A stretch of DNA of 64,000 nucleotides from NCBI GenBank assembly GCA_001768195.1, contig MENI01000005.1:1-64000 (forward strand), given 5' to 3'. Below are positions 15,754 to 25,008 of the stretch, piece by piece. The stretch comes from Bacteroidetes bacterium GWA2_40_15. GTDB taxonomy: Bacteria > Bacteroidota > Bacteroidia > Bacteroidales > VadinHA17. The notes below the pieces were generated by a model that saw only the letters and a list, made by a program, of their open reading frames with translations, was not told the origin of the DNA and made no database searches. The position numbers and the translations under genes were made by a program. The first letter of the stretch is position 1; each line of letters starts with the position of its first letter.

Positions 15754-18210
15754 CTAATCTCTGACACAGCGAACAGGAATGCCATCCTTCTTACTGACGT
15801 TACCCTCGTACACAAAGCTGTTATTGTAGAACACGTACCGATACCATGCATCCGTAGCACCGAACTCAGTAGCACTCCACCAGACACCGATGAGGCCAAT
15901 ATCGTAGAATGTTCCATCAAAAAAGTCACGGTAACCACCTGGAAGGGCTGTAAAACCTGTTTCGTTGGTTGCGCCCGTATTTGGGGTTGTCCAATGGGTT
16001 GTACCGGTTTCTTTTAGTTTGCCCCCGGCAACAACTTCACCACCCAAATAGGCTGTCAGGTCAGTCCATTCGGTATCGGTGGGCACATGCCAGCCCGTAG
16101 GGCATACATTTTTTCCACCGTTACTTAGTGGATCCACTGCATACCAGTTGTACAAGGCTCCATAAGTAGCTTTATAAGTAGCTGCATCATTATTATACCA
16201 GCAGTAGCCGGGTGTTGTCAGAATTGACCAGACTGTATTGTCAGTGACCAATGGTATAGGTGTTCCATCTCTGTAGCTGGTAGTTTTCAGGTTTTCGGAC
16301 ATCCATATTTGTGTACCTATTTGAACAGTGTTATATACATTTCCATCCCAATCGGAGACTGTTAATGCTGCTAAAGGCGTTACTGAATTTGAAGCCAGGC
16401 TTGCCGGACCGGTACCACTGGCATTTTTGGCAGTTACTGTAAAGGTATAAGCAGTACCATTGGTGAGACCCGTTACAGTAATTGGGCTTGCTGATCCGGA
16501 AGCTGTAATACTACCCGGGTTTGAAGTTACCGTGTAGCCCGTTAATACAGAGCCGCCATCACTCACCGGCGCTGTAAATGTTACCGTAGCTTGAGCGTTT
16601 CCTGCTATTGCTGTCCCTATTGTTGGCGCTCCGGGAACTGTTGAAGGCGTTACTGAGTTTGAAGCAGAGCTTGCCGGACCGCTGCCATTGGCATTTGTGG
16701 CAGTTACCGTGAATGTATAGGCTGTTCCATTGGTGAGACCCGTTACCGTAATCGGGCTTGCTGATCCGGAAGCTGTAATACTACCCGGGTTTGAAGTTAC
16801 CGTATAGCCCGTTATTGCAGAGCCGCCATTACTGACCGGCGCCGTAAATGTTACCGTAGCCTGAGCATTTCCTGCCGAGGCTGTTCCTATTATTGGTGCA
16901 CCCGGAACCACTGTCGCTGGTGCACTTGTAGTAAATGTTTGCTCATTCCCATACGCCGTACCTGCACTATTTGTTGCATAAGCTCTGACATAATAAGTTG
17001 TACTGGCTGTCAATCCTGTGAGACTGCTTGTAAATGTACCGGTTCCGGTACCATCGGTAGTTTTAGTGCTTAATGCAATTGTCGGATTTGCTGATGTGTT
17101 CCAGCATACACCACGCGCTGTAACCGGTGCATTTCCGTCACTGGTAATATTTCCTCCACTGCTTGCTGTAGTTTGCGTAATTAATGTTATTACAGAAGTA
17201 GTCAGAGTAGGCGACACCGGTATAACGGCGCTTGTAGTAAAGTTAATTTCATTCCCATAAGACGTTCCGGCACTGTTGGTTGCATAGGCACGTACATAAT
17301 ATGTAGTACCTGCCGTCAATCCTGTGAGGCTGCTTGTAAATGTACCGGTTCCGGTACCGTTGGTAGTTTTAGTGCTTAATGCAATTGTCGGGTTTGCTGA
17401 TGTGTTCCAGCATATACCACGCGCAGTAACCAATGCACCTCCGTCACTCGATATATTCCCTCCGCTTGCGGCAGTAGTTTGAGTAATTCCGGTTATTGCC
17501 GTTGTAGTAAGTGTTGGAATCACAGGAGGAGGTACACCTGTAGTAAAGATCACTTCATTCCCATAAGCCGTTCCTGCACTATTGGTCGCATAAGCACGTA
17601 CGTAGTATGTTGTACCCGGAGCAAGACCTGATATACTGCTTGAATAACTGCCTGTTCCTGTTTCGTCCGTAGTCTTGCTGTTGCTTATTGAAGGACCTGT
17701 GGATGTGTTCCAGCACACACCTCGTACAGTAATAGGAGCTCCGCCATCTGCAGTCACGTCACCACCTGAAGTTGCGGTAGAAGTTGTTATTTCTGAAACA
17801 GCAGTAGTAGTTATTGTTGGTACAACAGGATCTGCGGTTTTAAAGGTCATCTCTTTTCCCAGTTGTGTCTCGCTGTTGCCCATTACATAAGCCTTTATAT
17901 AATAGGTTGTTCCTGCAATCAGGTTGGTCAGCTGACTGGTGAATGAACCGGTGCTTCCCTTTGAGCCAAGGCTTATCTTAGTTCCGCCCATCGTCACATC
18001 CTTTGATGTGCTGTATACATGTCCATGATCCGATACACCCTCACCAATATCAATCACAGTTCCTTCAGCAGTTGCTGAATTGGCAAGAACATTGTTTACA
18101 TTGCCGGTTGCGACCATTAATTTCTTCTCAACCTTGATGCAGGTGATTATCACAATCAGGCATACCAGAACTGATACCAGATAAAATACCGGTCGGACAA
18201 TATTTCTCAT
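15754..18210 (-). CDS. Exported fibronectin-repeat protein with C-terminal FISUMP domain
   Basis: 818 residues. A hydrophobic segment (7-24) gives export or membrane anchoring. One diverged repeat (about 31-125) is followed by three similar about-97-residue repeats (about 131-226, 231-327, 333-429) with GVCWNTS and TTYYVRAYATNSAGTAYGNE. Two Fn3 domains follow (about 434-522 and 525-612; nearly identical to each other). Residues about 617-818 are the Fibrobacter-succinogenes-major-paralogous (FISUMP) domain: WDGNVYNTVQIGTQIWMSENL, YGALYNWYAV, CPTGWHVPTDTEW, LPGGYRDFFDGTF, WWSATE and a final RCVRD. Third gene of a minus-strand operon behind a caspase-like protease. Function unknown; adhesion or glycan recognition at the cell surface is plausible for such folds. 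A remnant of a related gene is at 14494-14646. Confidence 0.9.
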   Translation of the reverse strand: MRNIVRPVFYLVSVLVCLIVIITCIKVEKKLMVATGNVNNVLANSATAEGTVIDIGEGVSDHGHVYSTSKDVTMGGTKISLGSKGSTGSFTSQLTNLIAGTTYYIKAYVMGNSETQLGKEMTFKTADPVVPTITTTAVSEITTSTATSGGDVTADGGAPITVRGVCWNTSTGPSISNSKTTDETGTGSYSSSISGLAPGTTYYVRAYATNSAGTAYGNEVIFTTGVPPPVIPTLTTTAITGITQTTAASGGNISSDGGALVTARGICWNTSANPTIALSTKTTNGTGTGTFTSSLTGLTAGTTYYVRAYATNSAGTSYGNEINFTTSAVIPVSPTLTTSVITLITQTTASSGGNITSDGNAPVTARGVCWNTSANPTIALSTKTTDGTGTGTFTSSLTGLTASTTYYVRAYATNSAGTAYGNEQTFTTSAPATVVPGAPIIGTASAGNAQATVTFTAPVSNGGSAITGYTVTSNPGSITASGSASPITVTGLTNGTAYTFTVTATNANGSGPASSASNSVTPSTVPGAPTIGTAIAGNAQATVTFTAPVSDGGSVLTGYTVTSNPGSITASGSASPITVTGLTNGTAYTFTVTAKNASGTGPASLASNSVTPLAALTVSDWDGNVYNTVQIGTQIWMSENLKTTSYRDGTPIPLVTDNTVWSILTTPGYCWYNNDAATYKATYGALYNWYAVDPLSNGGKNVCPTGWHVPTDTEWTDLTAYLGGEVVAGGKLKETGTTHWTTPNTGATNETGFTALPGGYRDFFDGTFYDIGLIGVWWSATEFGATDAWYRYVFYNNSFVYEGNVSKKDGIPVRCVRD

Positions 18211-18255
18211 GATAATGGAATTACCGGTTTATGTTGTTTATGATATTCTAAAAAC

Positions 18256-19155
18256 TTACCTGTGAATAAAAATAAAATCACCACCCTCGTCTCCAACATC
18301 CTTTATTTCACCATACTGTGGGATAACATTGCTGTTGTTTATAACTGCTATCCTGAAACTGCTGAAAAGCTGTTCACTTGAAAGGTATTTCTCCTTGTTG
18401 CCATTCAATCTTTCTATCATATACTTCAGGAAAGCGCTCTGATCAGGCACTTCAGTAAGTGTCCCGCTTGTCATTGCCTTCCTGCTTGGAAGTTCATAAA
18501 GTTTGTTGACAGCAAGGTCCGCATCGCTGAATGCAGCCCGCGTTTTGAAGATCGATCCACCGAAACAGGCATCTGTAACAAGCAGAGTATGTTTTGAGTT
18601 CACCTCACGCAGATAATCCCTCAATGCGCTGTTGCGGAACCAGTTCAGAGTACTGTTTTTCCTTGCATCAGAAGGAAGCCAGAAGCCCGTTTCCGAATTG
18701 GCATTCCATACTCCGTGACCTGCATAAAAAATAAGAAAGCTATCGGTTGGCTTCACTATCTTGGCAAAATAGTCAAGTGAGTTGACAATGTCCGACATTG
18801 TCGCATTCTTAAGAAACTTAACATTCCCAGGTTCAAAAGTGTAGAACGAAGTCAGGGCATTGTAGAATGACTGGGCATCCCGGATACAGAAATCAAGGGA
18901 ATTAATATCAGGATCGGGATAATCGTTAATACCGATAATAAGGGCATAATACTTCCCTGTGCCAACCGGCAGGGCAGCAGCTGTAGCTATTGTTGCCGGA
19001 ATCACACTTTCAACAGCAACGGGTACTGATTTATTCACTGTAGCATCAGGTTTATTGTTAATGAGAACAGTAGCCTTGCTGCTGCTGACTACCTGTGCAC
19101 AGATGTTTGCAACATGCAACAGGATAATCGCCGAAACAAACAATAGCTTTTTCAT
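18256..19155 (-). CDS. Exported caspase-like protease (peptidase C14 family)
   Basis: 299 residues. Signal peptide residues 1-20 (ending ICAQ), a low-complexity linker to about 66, then a caspase/metacaspase catalytic domain: YYALIIGINDYPD (first strand), FLIFYAGHGVW with catalytic His147, and LLVTDACFGGSIF with catalytic Cys197. Both catalytic residues are intact. Export to the periplasm or surface is unusual compared with cytosolic bacterial metacaspases but known in Bacteroidota. It lies 12 bases after the DUF5683-like gene and 45 before the FISUMP gene, so the three are one operon; the FISUMP protein may be substrate or partner, which is inference. Confidence 0.88.
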   Translation of the reverse strand: MKKLLFVSAIILLHVANICAQVVSSSKATVLINNKPDATVNKSVPVAVESVIPATIATAAALPVGTGKYYALIIGINDYPDPDINSLDFCIRDAQSFYNALTSFYTFEPGNVKFLKNATMSDIVNSLDYFAKIVKPTDSFLIFYAGHGVWNANSETGFWLPSDARKNSTLNWFRNSALRDYLREVNSKHTLLVTDACFGGSIFKTRAAFSDADLAVNKLYELPSRKAMTSGTLTEVPDQSAFLKYMIERLNGNKEKYLSSEQLFSSFRIAVINNSNVIPQYGEIKDVGDEGGDFIFIHR

Positions 19156-19167
19156 CTTCTTATAGGA

Positions 19168-19911
19168 TTAAAATTTATATCTCAAAGTAAGTAATGCAGC
19201 TCCATTCAATGGATCTGCAGAGGGTTCCAGTGTAATAGGTCTGTACTTCAAAGGCTGATACCTGTTTGGGGTAACAGCGACCCAGAAGAGATTTGAGACC
19301 CAGATAGCCGCCGCTGTTACGAACATAGCGCTTGACAGAGTTGCACTTTTCTCAGCCTGACTAAGGTAATCGGCTCGTTTCTGAGGGTTTGTTTCCTCTG
19401 CTAAATATTTGTCATAGGTACTCTTATAACTGCTGTATGTTAACAGTCCGCCTGCCAGTGCGCCGTATGATGCAACTCCCATCAGCCAGTAGGGTTTGCC
19501 ACCGCTCATCTTGGTCTGTCCCAGTCCGGGTACAACTATCGATAAGAGCATCATTGAACCTTTATTATACGATTTTACATATTTCTCTGCATATATCTGA
19601 ACTGTAACTTCCTCATTCAGAAATACATAATCTTTTGCAGGTTCCCACATGATCACTTTGCTTGTGCCTGGCTTAACATCTCCTATATCACCCGAGATTG
19701 AATTCATCTTCAGCACCTGACCGTCATTCTTCTGTACTACAACCCAAACAAAGAACTGATCAGATTGATTGGCATTTAGCATATCATAGGATATGTTAAG
19801 CTTACTACCGTCAAAATCCAGCTTTGGTGCACTAATCTGAAAATCCTGTGATACAGCCTGAGTATAAACAAAAATCAGGTTTAGGAGTGAAAGGAGTATA
19901 TGTTTCAGCAT
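19168..19911 (-). CDS. DUF5683-like membrane protein with PGLGQ motif
   Basis: 247 residues with a signal peptide (1-21), a beta-rich N-terminal domain (22-110) that looks like an Ig/Fn3-type fold, and a C-terminal membrane part with MLLSIVVPGLGQTKMSGGKPYWLMGV. The PGLGQ...G..Y motif defines the DUF5683 group of Bacteroidota envelope proteins. Three hydrophobic segments follow. First gene of the operon with the caspase-like and FISUMP genes. No function is known. Confidence 0.75.
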   Translation of the reverse strand: MLKHILLSLLNLIFVYTQAVSQDFQISAPKLDFDGSKLNISYDMLNANQSDQFFVWVVVQKNDGQVLKMNSISGDIGDVKPGTSKVIMWEPAKDYVFLNEEVTVQIYAEKYVKSYNKGSMMLLSIVVPGLGQTKMSGGKPYWLMGVASYGALAGGLLTYSSYKSTYDKYLAEETNPQKRADYLSQAEKSATLSSAMFVTAAAIWVSNLFWVAVTPNRYQPLKYRPITLEPSADPLNGAALLTLRYKF

Positions 19912-20152
19912 TGTTTAACGAATAATAAAACAATACAATAAACAAGTCTAATCAAAATTAATCAAAATTAAACAAAAAAAAACTGACATAACCTTATTTT
20001 TTGAATTGATTTTGACCAATATTGCATGATATTACACATATTATGTCTGAAGGGCATATGAAGGCATAAAATGAGTGAATGAAATATTTGTAAAAGGTGT
20101 ATCTTTATTGGACTTATATCAAATGATCTCTCATAGTCACCATTAGAATATT
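19912..20152. promoter_or_regulatory. Divergent intergenic region with tandem -7-like boxes
   Basis: Between the DUF5683 operon (minus) and a sulfatase (plus). On the minus strand two TAATTTTG boxes (19953-19960 and 19963-19970) match TAnnTTTG 42-60 bases before the 19911 ATG; a clear -33 element is lacking because the region is an A-run. They arise from a 10-base direct repeat ATCAAAATTA. I see no convincing promoter for the sulfatase and no gene. Confidence 0.35.
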
Positions 20153-21703
20153 ATGAATCTAAATTATCTGAAAACAATAAATATGATCGGGATAAGTGCC
20201 ATGCTTATCCCTTTTGAAAGCTGCGTGAATCAAAAGAATGAGAGTGTAAGTATGAAGGCAAATATCATTTTCATTCTTGCTGATGATCTTGGCTATGGTG
20301 ATCTTGGTGCTTACGGGCAGACAAAAATCGAGACTCCCAATATCGATAAGCTTGCAGCAACAGGAATGTTGTTCACGCAGCATTACTGTGGCTCTCCTGT
20401 AAGCGCACCATCGCGCTGTGTTCTTTTAACCGGCAAACATACCGGTCATTCACAGGTGCGCGGCAATGATGAATGGGGCGACAGGGGAGATGTATGGAAT
20501 TACAGGGCAATGATCGCCGATTCAACACTCGAAGGTCAACGTCCTCTTGAAACTGGTACAGTCACCACCGCCAGCCTGCTGAAAAAAGTTGGTTACAAAA
20601 CCGGAATGATTGGTAAATGGGGCCTTGGGGCTCCACACACTGAGAGTATTCCGACGAAAATGGGATTTGACTATTTCTTCGGAATTAACTGCCAGCGAAT
20701 GGCTCACACTTTCTATCCGGTCTTCCTGTACGAAAATGAGAACCGGTTTCAGCTTGGAAATGATACCGTGGCTCCGCATACCTTGCTTGATAAAGATGCA
20801 GATCCATTGGATCCGTTAAACTATTCAGCCTATAATCTGAAAGAGTATGCACCTGACATAATGTTCACAAAGCTCACCGATTTTGTAAATAAAAGCAAGG
20901 ACAATCCATTCTTCCTTTATTGGGCAACCCCAATTCCTCATGCTGCCCTCCAAGCTCCGCAAAAATGGATCGATTACTATGTCGACAAATTCGGTGATGA
21001 AAAGCTATATCTTGGCGAGTCGGGATATTTCCCTCACAGATATCCTCACGCAGCATATGCCGGCATGATCTCATATCTCGATGATCAGGTGGGAATACTT
21101 GTAGAGCAGCTTAAGGATCTTGGAATATATGAAAACACCCTTATTATCTTCTCAAGCGATAACGGTCCTGCATATAACGGCGGCACAGACTCACCCTGGT
21201 TCGATAGCGGCGGACCCTTCAGAAGTGAACAGGGATATGGAAAGGGTAATGTAAATGAGGGGGGAATAAGAGTACCAATGATAGCAAGCTGGCCCTCCAG
21301 GATAGCTTCCGGCAGTGTTTCTGACCATATTTCAGCTTTCTGGGATGTTTTGCCCACATTGTGCGAAATAGCCCGGGTAAAGCCACCTGATGATTCAGAT
21401 GGCATAAGCTTCCTGCCTGAACTAACCGGTAAAAAGCAGAAACAACACAAACACCTTTACTGGGAGTTCCCTGAATCAGGTGGTCAGCAGGCTGTAATAA
21501 CAGGCAGTTTTAAAGCCTTGAGGAAGGATTTGCACAATGGCAACACTGTATTCGAACTATATGATCTTGAATCAGATAAGGAGGAAACAAATAATATAGC
21601 CTCCTCTCATCCTGAGATAATTAAAAGGGTAGAGGATATTATCAGAAAAGAACATCAGAAATCAGCAAATCCAAAATGGCAATTCAAATTGCTTGATAAT
21701 TAA
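20153..21703 (+). CDS. Lipoprotein sulfatase, serine-type (SAPSR)
   Basis: A 516-residue sulfatase with a lipoprotein-like signal ending FESC (Cys24). Motifs: LADDLGYGDLGAYGQ (42-56), formylglycine motif S84-A-P-S-R88, GKWGLG (Gly where most members have His), ATPIPHAALQ and SSDNGPAYNGG. The GKWGLG form is shared by a recognisable branch of Bacteroidota sulfatases, so it is not damage. The C-terminal third is clearly paralogous to the cut gene at 1-628. It stands alone on the plus strand, but its dependence on the maturase at 9257-10624 is expected from the serine motif. Confidence 0.94.
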   Translation: MNLNYLKTINMIGISAMLIPFESCVNQKNESVSMKANIIFILADDLGYGDLGAYGQTKIETPNIDKLAATGMLFTQHYCGSPVSAPSRCVLLTGKHTGHSQVRGNDEWGDRGDVWNYRAMIADSTLEGQRPLETGTVTTASLLKKVGYKTGMIGKWGLGAPHTESIPTKMGFDYFFGINCQRMAHTFYPVFLYENENRFQLGNDTVAPHTLLDKDADPLDPLNYSAYNLKEYAPDIMFTKLTDFVNKSKDNPFFLYWATPIPHAALQAPQKWIDYYVDKFGDEKLYLGESGYFPHRYPHAAYAGMISYLDDQVGILVEQLKDLGIYENTLIIFSSDNGPAYNGGTDSPWFDSGGPFRSEQGYGKGNVNEGGIRVPMIASWPSRIASGSVSDHISAFWDVLPTLCEIARVKPPDDSDGISFLPELTGKKQKQHKHLYWEFPESGGQQAVITGSFKALRKDLHNGNTVFELYDLESDKEETNNIASSHPEIIKRVEDIIRKEHQKSANPKWQFKLLDN

Positions 21704-21738
21704 ATGTATCGAATTCCCCATTAAGGGAAGCTCATCTT

Positions 21739-21790
21739 GATTCCCCCTTTGAAGAGCCTGTCCCGCCTAAGCGGGAGGGCAAGGGGGATG
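21739..21790. repeat. Palindromic C/G-run element
   Basis: Outer arms ATTCCCCCTTTG and CAAGGGGGAT plus an inner hairpin TCCCGC-CTAA-GCGGGA. It lies between the convergent sulfatase and DoxX-fusion genes. Same family as 3706-3806. It could act as a bidirectional terminator. Confidence 0.65.
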
Positions 21791-21806
21791 TTTTCAGGAA
21801 ATTATC

Positions 21807-23354
21807 CTACGCATACCACTCCCTCTTCCTGTTCTGGAGGTTTTTAAGGGAATCCAGACAGATATTTACATCATTTACCACCTGGAAATCGAACATTCCA
21901 ACGCAGATAAAATCAGCCCCGTTTTCAAATGCCCACTTGAAGCCATCCTTTGGCTCAATGGCTCCTGCTGCCAAAACCTTGAATCCCATAACAGGGACTT
22001 TGGTTTTATTAATGAATTCAACTGTCCTTTCAGGGAAAAGACAAAACAGGTTATCATGAAACTTATTATGATCCTTCGACTTATCGCCATCAACTTCAAA
22101 TGGAACCCTGTTCTCTTTCGGATGTGCCGACCAGTAATTATCATGGTGTAAAGTCTTCATGTAGTAATCGGGAATAATTCCCTGCTCTTCACAATATATC
22201 AGTGAATCAATTGTATGCGCCCCGAGTCCGGCAGTAAGATTATTGCTTCTGATCCTGTCAAGCATCTTAACAATCACTTCAGTATTCTTATCCCGTACCA
22301 GCCAGTCGCACCAGTTACCCTGAACCTGCAGGATATCACACCCGCTGTCCAACGCCCCGTTAATCTGTTCATAAATGTCACCTGTCTTCATATTGGGTGC
22401 TACCTGGCAGATCACCTTTATTTTACTCCCAGTCATCCTCTTATATTTGGCCATAAGCACATGTGTCGGGAATCCGATATTTATGGCATTAATGCCTGCC
22501 TCTTCAGCAAGCATCAAAGTTTCATAAATCTTCTTTTCAGTATTATAGGCCTTGAAAAGGGAAGGAACATAAAGCAGATCCCTTGAATGCGCCCATCCGC
22601 CTATAAGATTGCCTCCAAGAATCAGCCGGCTTATTTCATGATCTTTGACTTTTCCTTTGGGTAAAACCCCTTTCAATTCACCCAATGATGCACGGTTAAG
22701 CTGAATAGTTGCTCCTGAGAGAACATCAACTCCGTATCTTTTATGGTTTTCTCCTGCCCATATGCCCATTAATCCGAGAAACGGCAATGTTGCAAGATTC
22801 TTCAATGCTTCCCTGCGTGAATCAGAATACTCTGCTTTTCCGGCCGGTGAGGCCTGGTCTGCTTTTCTGCTTTTCTTAATCAGCTCTGCGAACAGATCAA
22901 TACCATACCCTTTTTCTTTCAGTAAAACAAAGAACAGCAAAACCAGCGCTTCAATGAAGATCTTGTCTATAATGAACAGATGCCCTTCAGAAACACTGAA
23001 AAGTGAGTCGCCAAAAGGAGGATATGCAAAATAATACATAGTAAGCAAAAGAGCTCCGCAGACAGCTGCTATTCTTGAGAAAAGACCCAGAAAAAGAGCA
23101 GCTCCTATCAGCAGCAAGCCGGAAACATTCAGAATATCAACTGTTTTCAAAACAGCCGGTGTTGAGGCCATCCAGTGGTAAAGTCCTGAGAACGGGCCTG
23201 AGGAATTTGACAGATATGAGAAAGAGGTCCATTTCGGGATGAGCAGCTTTGCAATTCCCTCATAAAGGAAATGCCAGCCTATTGCCATCCTTACAAGTGT
23301 CAGTAATATCTTCTTCCAGTCTGCCTGCCTGATACTTTGAATAAAGGTACCCAT
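21807..23354 (-). CDS. DoxX membrane domain fused to an aldo-keto-reductase-like TIM barrel
   Basis: 515 residues in two parts. Residues 1-150 hold four membrane helices of the DoxX family (RMAIGWHFLYEGIAKLL, YYFAYPPFGDS, GHLFIIDKIFIE). A linker with DSRREALKNLATLPFLG (about 180-196) resembles an embedded twin-arginine-like signal. Residues about 215-505 form a TIM-barrel domain (HEISRLILGGNLIGGWAHSRDLLYV, EEAGINAINIG) homologous to the stand-alone protein at 26432-27376. The barrel lacks the classic DTAxxYG aldo-keto motif, so its chemistry is uncertain. The fusion suggests a membrane-tethered reductase acting outside the cytoplasm. Confidence 0.8.
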   Translation of the reverse strand: MGTFIQSIRQADWKKILLTLVRMAIGWHFLYEGIAKLLIPKWTSFSYLSNSSGPFSGLYHWMASTPAVLKTVDILNVSGLLLIGAALFLGLFSRIAAVCGALLLTMYYFAYPPFGDSLFSVSEGHLFIIDKIFIEALVLLFFVLLKEKGYGIDLFAELIKKSRKADQASPAGKAEYSDSRREALKNLATLPFLGLMGIWAGENHKRYGVDVLSGATIQLNRASLGELKGVLPKGKVKDHEISRLILGGNLIGGWAHSRDLLYVPSLFKAYNTEKKIYETLMLAEEAGINAINIGFPTHVLMAKYKRMTGSKIKVICQVAPNMKTGDIYEQINGALDSGCDILQVQGNWCDWLVRDKNTEVIVKMLDRIRSNNLTAGLGAHTIDSLIYCEEQGIIPDYYMKTLHHDNYWSAHPKENRVPFEVDGDKSKDHNKFHDNLFCLFPERTVEFINKTKVPVMGFKVLAAGAIEPKDGFKWAFENGADFICVGMFDFQVVNDVNICLDSLKNLQNRKREWYA

Positions 23355-23476
23355 AATGTGATTTGTTTATTATTCTGAGGAATAGTGATGATATCAATTC
23401 AGGTCATAAACATACAATTTTTTAGATTTCAAATGACAGTTACTTGCAGAAATCACGATAAAAGGAGTATTTTGTG

Positions 23477-23484
23477 TAAGTTTG
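23477..23484 (+). promoter_or_regulatory. Candidate -7 box (TAAGTTTG) for the antiporter
   Basis: TAAGTTTG matches TAnnTTTG 24 bases before the ATG at 23508. No good TTTG lies 19-20 bases upstream, so the assignment is weak. Confidence 0.3.
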
Positions 23485-23507
23485 AGAAATGAAACAGTGA
23501 CTGATCA

Positions 23508-24977
23508 ATGAATCTTTCCACAGAAAATATACTGCTCGTAGGTTCAATCCTTCTCTTCATATCTCTGTTTGCAGGTAAAACCACTTCCAGATTCGGTGTC
23601 CCGGTATTGATCCTCTTCCTGGCAATTGGCATGCTTGCTGGTTCAGAGGGTGTCGGCGGAATCTATTTTAACAATCCCAAATCTGCACAGTTCATTGGAA
23701 TAATCGCCCTGAATTTTATACTGTTTTCAGGAGGTCTTGATACCGACTGGGAGTCAGTAAAACCAATAATATGGAAAGGTATTTCCCTCTCCACCCTGGG
23801 GGTAATGATAACAGCTGCCACAGTAGGTATCTTTGTATGGCTTATCACCGATTTCACCATCTACGAAGGTTTGCTGTTAGGCTCTATTGTATCATCAACC
23901 GATTCAGCTGCCGTTTTTTCAATCTTACGGTCAAAAAAACTGGCACTCAAGGGAAATCTCAGACCTACTCTTGAGCTTGAAAGCGGAAGCAACGATCCGA
24001 TGGCCTATGTCCTTACTATTGCTTTCACTGGACTTGTAATGACCAAAGATCCTGATTTTCTGACTATTATTCCATTGTTTTTAAAGCAGTTCATTATAGG
24101 TGGAATTCTTGGACTTATGTTCGGGAAAATCAGTAAAATGGTCATTAATAACATCAGGCTCGATTATGAGGGTCTCTATATTGTTCTTGTGATTGCGATA
24201 ATGTTTTTCAGTTTTTCAGCAACAGGCTTCCTCGGAGGAAACGGTTTCCTGGCTGTATATATATGTGCAATTTATCTTGGTAAGGAGGAATTGATCCATA
24301 AAAAGAAATTACTTAAATCATTTGACAGTTTTGCCTGGCTTATGCAGATAATTTTATTTCTGACCCTGGGGCTGCTGGTGTTTCCCAGCAGGATACTCCC
24401 TATAATTGGAATCGGATTGATCATCTCACTTTTTCTCATCCTGGTTGCCCGGCCTGTAAGCGTTTTTTTAAGTCTTGGCTTTTTTAAAATACAGAACAGA
24501 AGTAAACATTTTATATCCTGGGTCGGATTACGCGGAGCGGTCCCGATAGTTTTCGCAACCTATCCATTGCTGGTCGGGGCAGATAAAGCCCAGGTAATAT
24601 TTGATATTGTCTTTTTCATTTCAGTCACTTCGGTAATAATTCAGGGAACTACCCTGCCATTTATTGCAAAAAGACTGCATCTTACTCTGCCGGCAAAGGC
24701 AAAACACAGAACTCTTGCAGATATGGAACTGGAGAACCGGGTAAAATCAAACCTTACGGAAATTACTTTACCTGCCGGCTGTAACGCAATAGGAAGGCAA
24801 ATTGTGGAACTGGGGATTCCGAAAACAACCGAAATTGCCATTATTCAGAGGGGAGATAAGTTCATTACGCCTGATGGGGCAACGGTTCTTGAAGAAAATG
24901 ATAAACTATATGTACTGACGGAAAATAAGGAGTCGCTAAGTAAATTTTTTACCTGTATTAGCATGACTCCAGCTTAA
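23508..24977 (+). CDS. Potassium/proton antiporter, CvrA/NhaP2-like (CPA1)
   Basis: 489 residues. About 12 membrane helices (1-400) of the cation:proton antiporter family, with SIVSSTDSAAVFSILRSK and LRPTLELESGSNDPMAY, the conserved ion-binding segments of the CvrA/NhaP2 group. The C-terminal about 80 residues (ITLPAGCNAIGRQIVELGIP...DKLYVLTENKE) are a TrkA-C-type ligand-binding domain, usual in this group and thought to gate transport. Expected to export K+ (or Na+) in exchange for protons at the inner membrane. Full length. It is followed by the Gfo/Idh/MocA gene after 31 bases. Confidence 0.88.
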   Translation: MNLSTENILLVGSILLFISLFAGKTTSRFGVPVLILFLAIGMLAGSEGVGGIYFNNPKSAQFIGIIALNFILFSGGLDTDWESVKPIIWKGISLSTLGVMITAATVGIFVWLITDFTIYEGLLLGSIVSSTDSAAVFSILRSKKLALKGNLRPTLELESGSNDPMAYVLTIAFTGLVMTKDPDFLTIIPLFLKQFIIGGILGLMFGKISKMVINNIRLDYEGLYIVLVIAIMFFSFSATGFLGGNGFLAVYICAIYLGKEELIHKKKLLKSFDSFAWLMQIILFLTLGLLVFPSRILPIIGIGLIISLFLILVARPVSVFLSLGFFKIQNRSKHFISWVGLRGAVPIVFATYPLLVGADKAQVIFDIVFFISVTSVIIQGTTLPFIAKRLHLTLPAKAKHRTLADMELENRVKSNLTEITLPAGCNAIGRQIVELGIPKTTEIAIIQRGDKFITPDGATVLEENDKLYVLTENKESLSKFFTCISMTPA

Positions 24978-25008
24978 TCAATACTTACAACACTAAATAA
25001 CCGGAATT

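Noticed and set aside
14494-18210. Diversity-generating retroelement: FISUMP/C-type-lectin-like end plus an Avd-like four-helix-bundle fragment nearby.
   Set aside because: No reverse transcriptase or template repeat is seen, the helix-bundle fragment is only 37 codons, and such fragments are common in Bacteroidota without retroelements.
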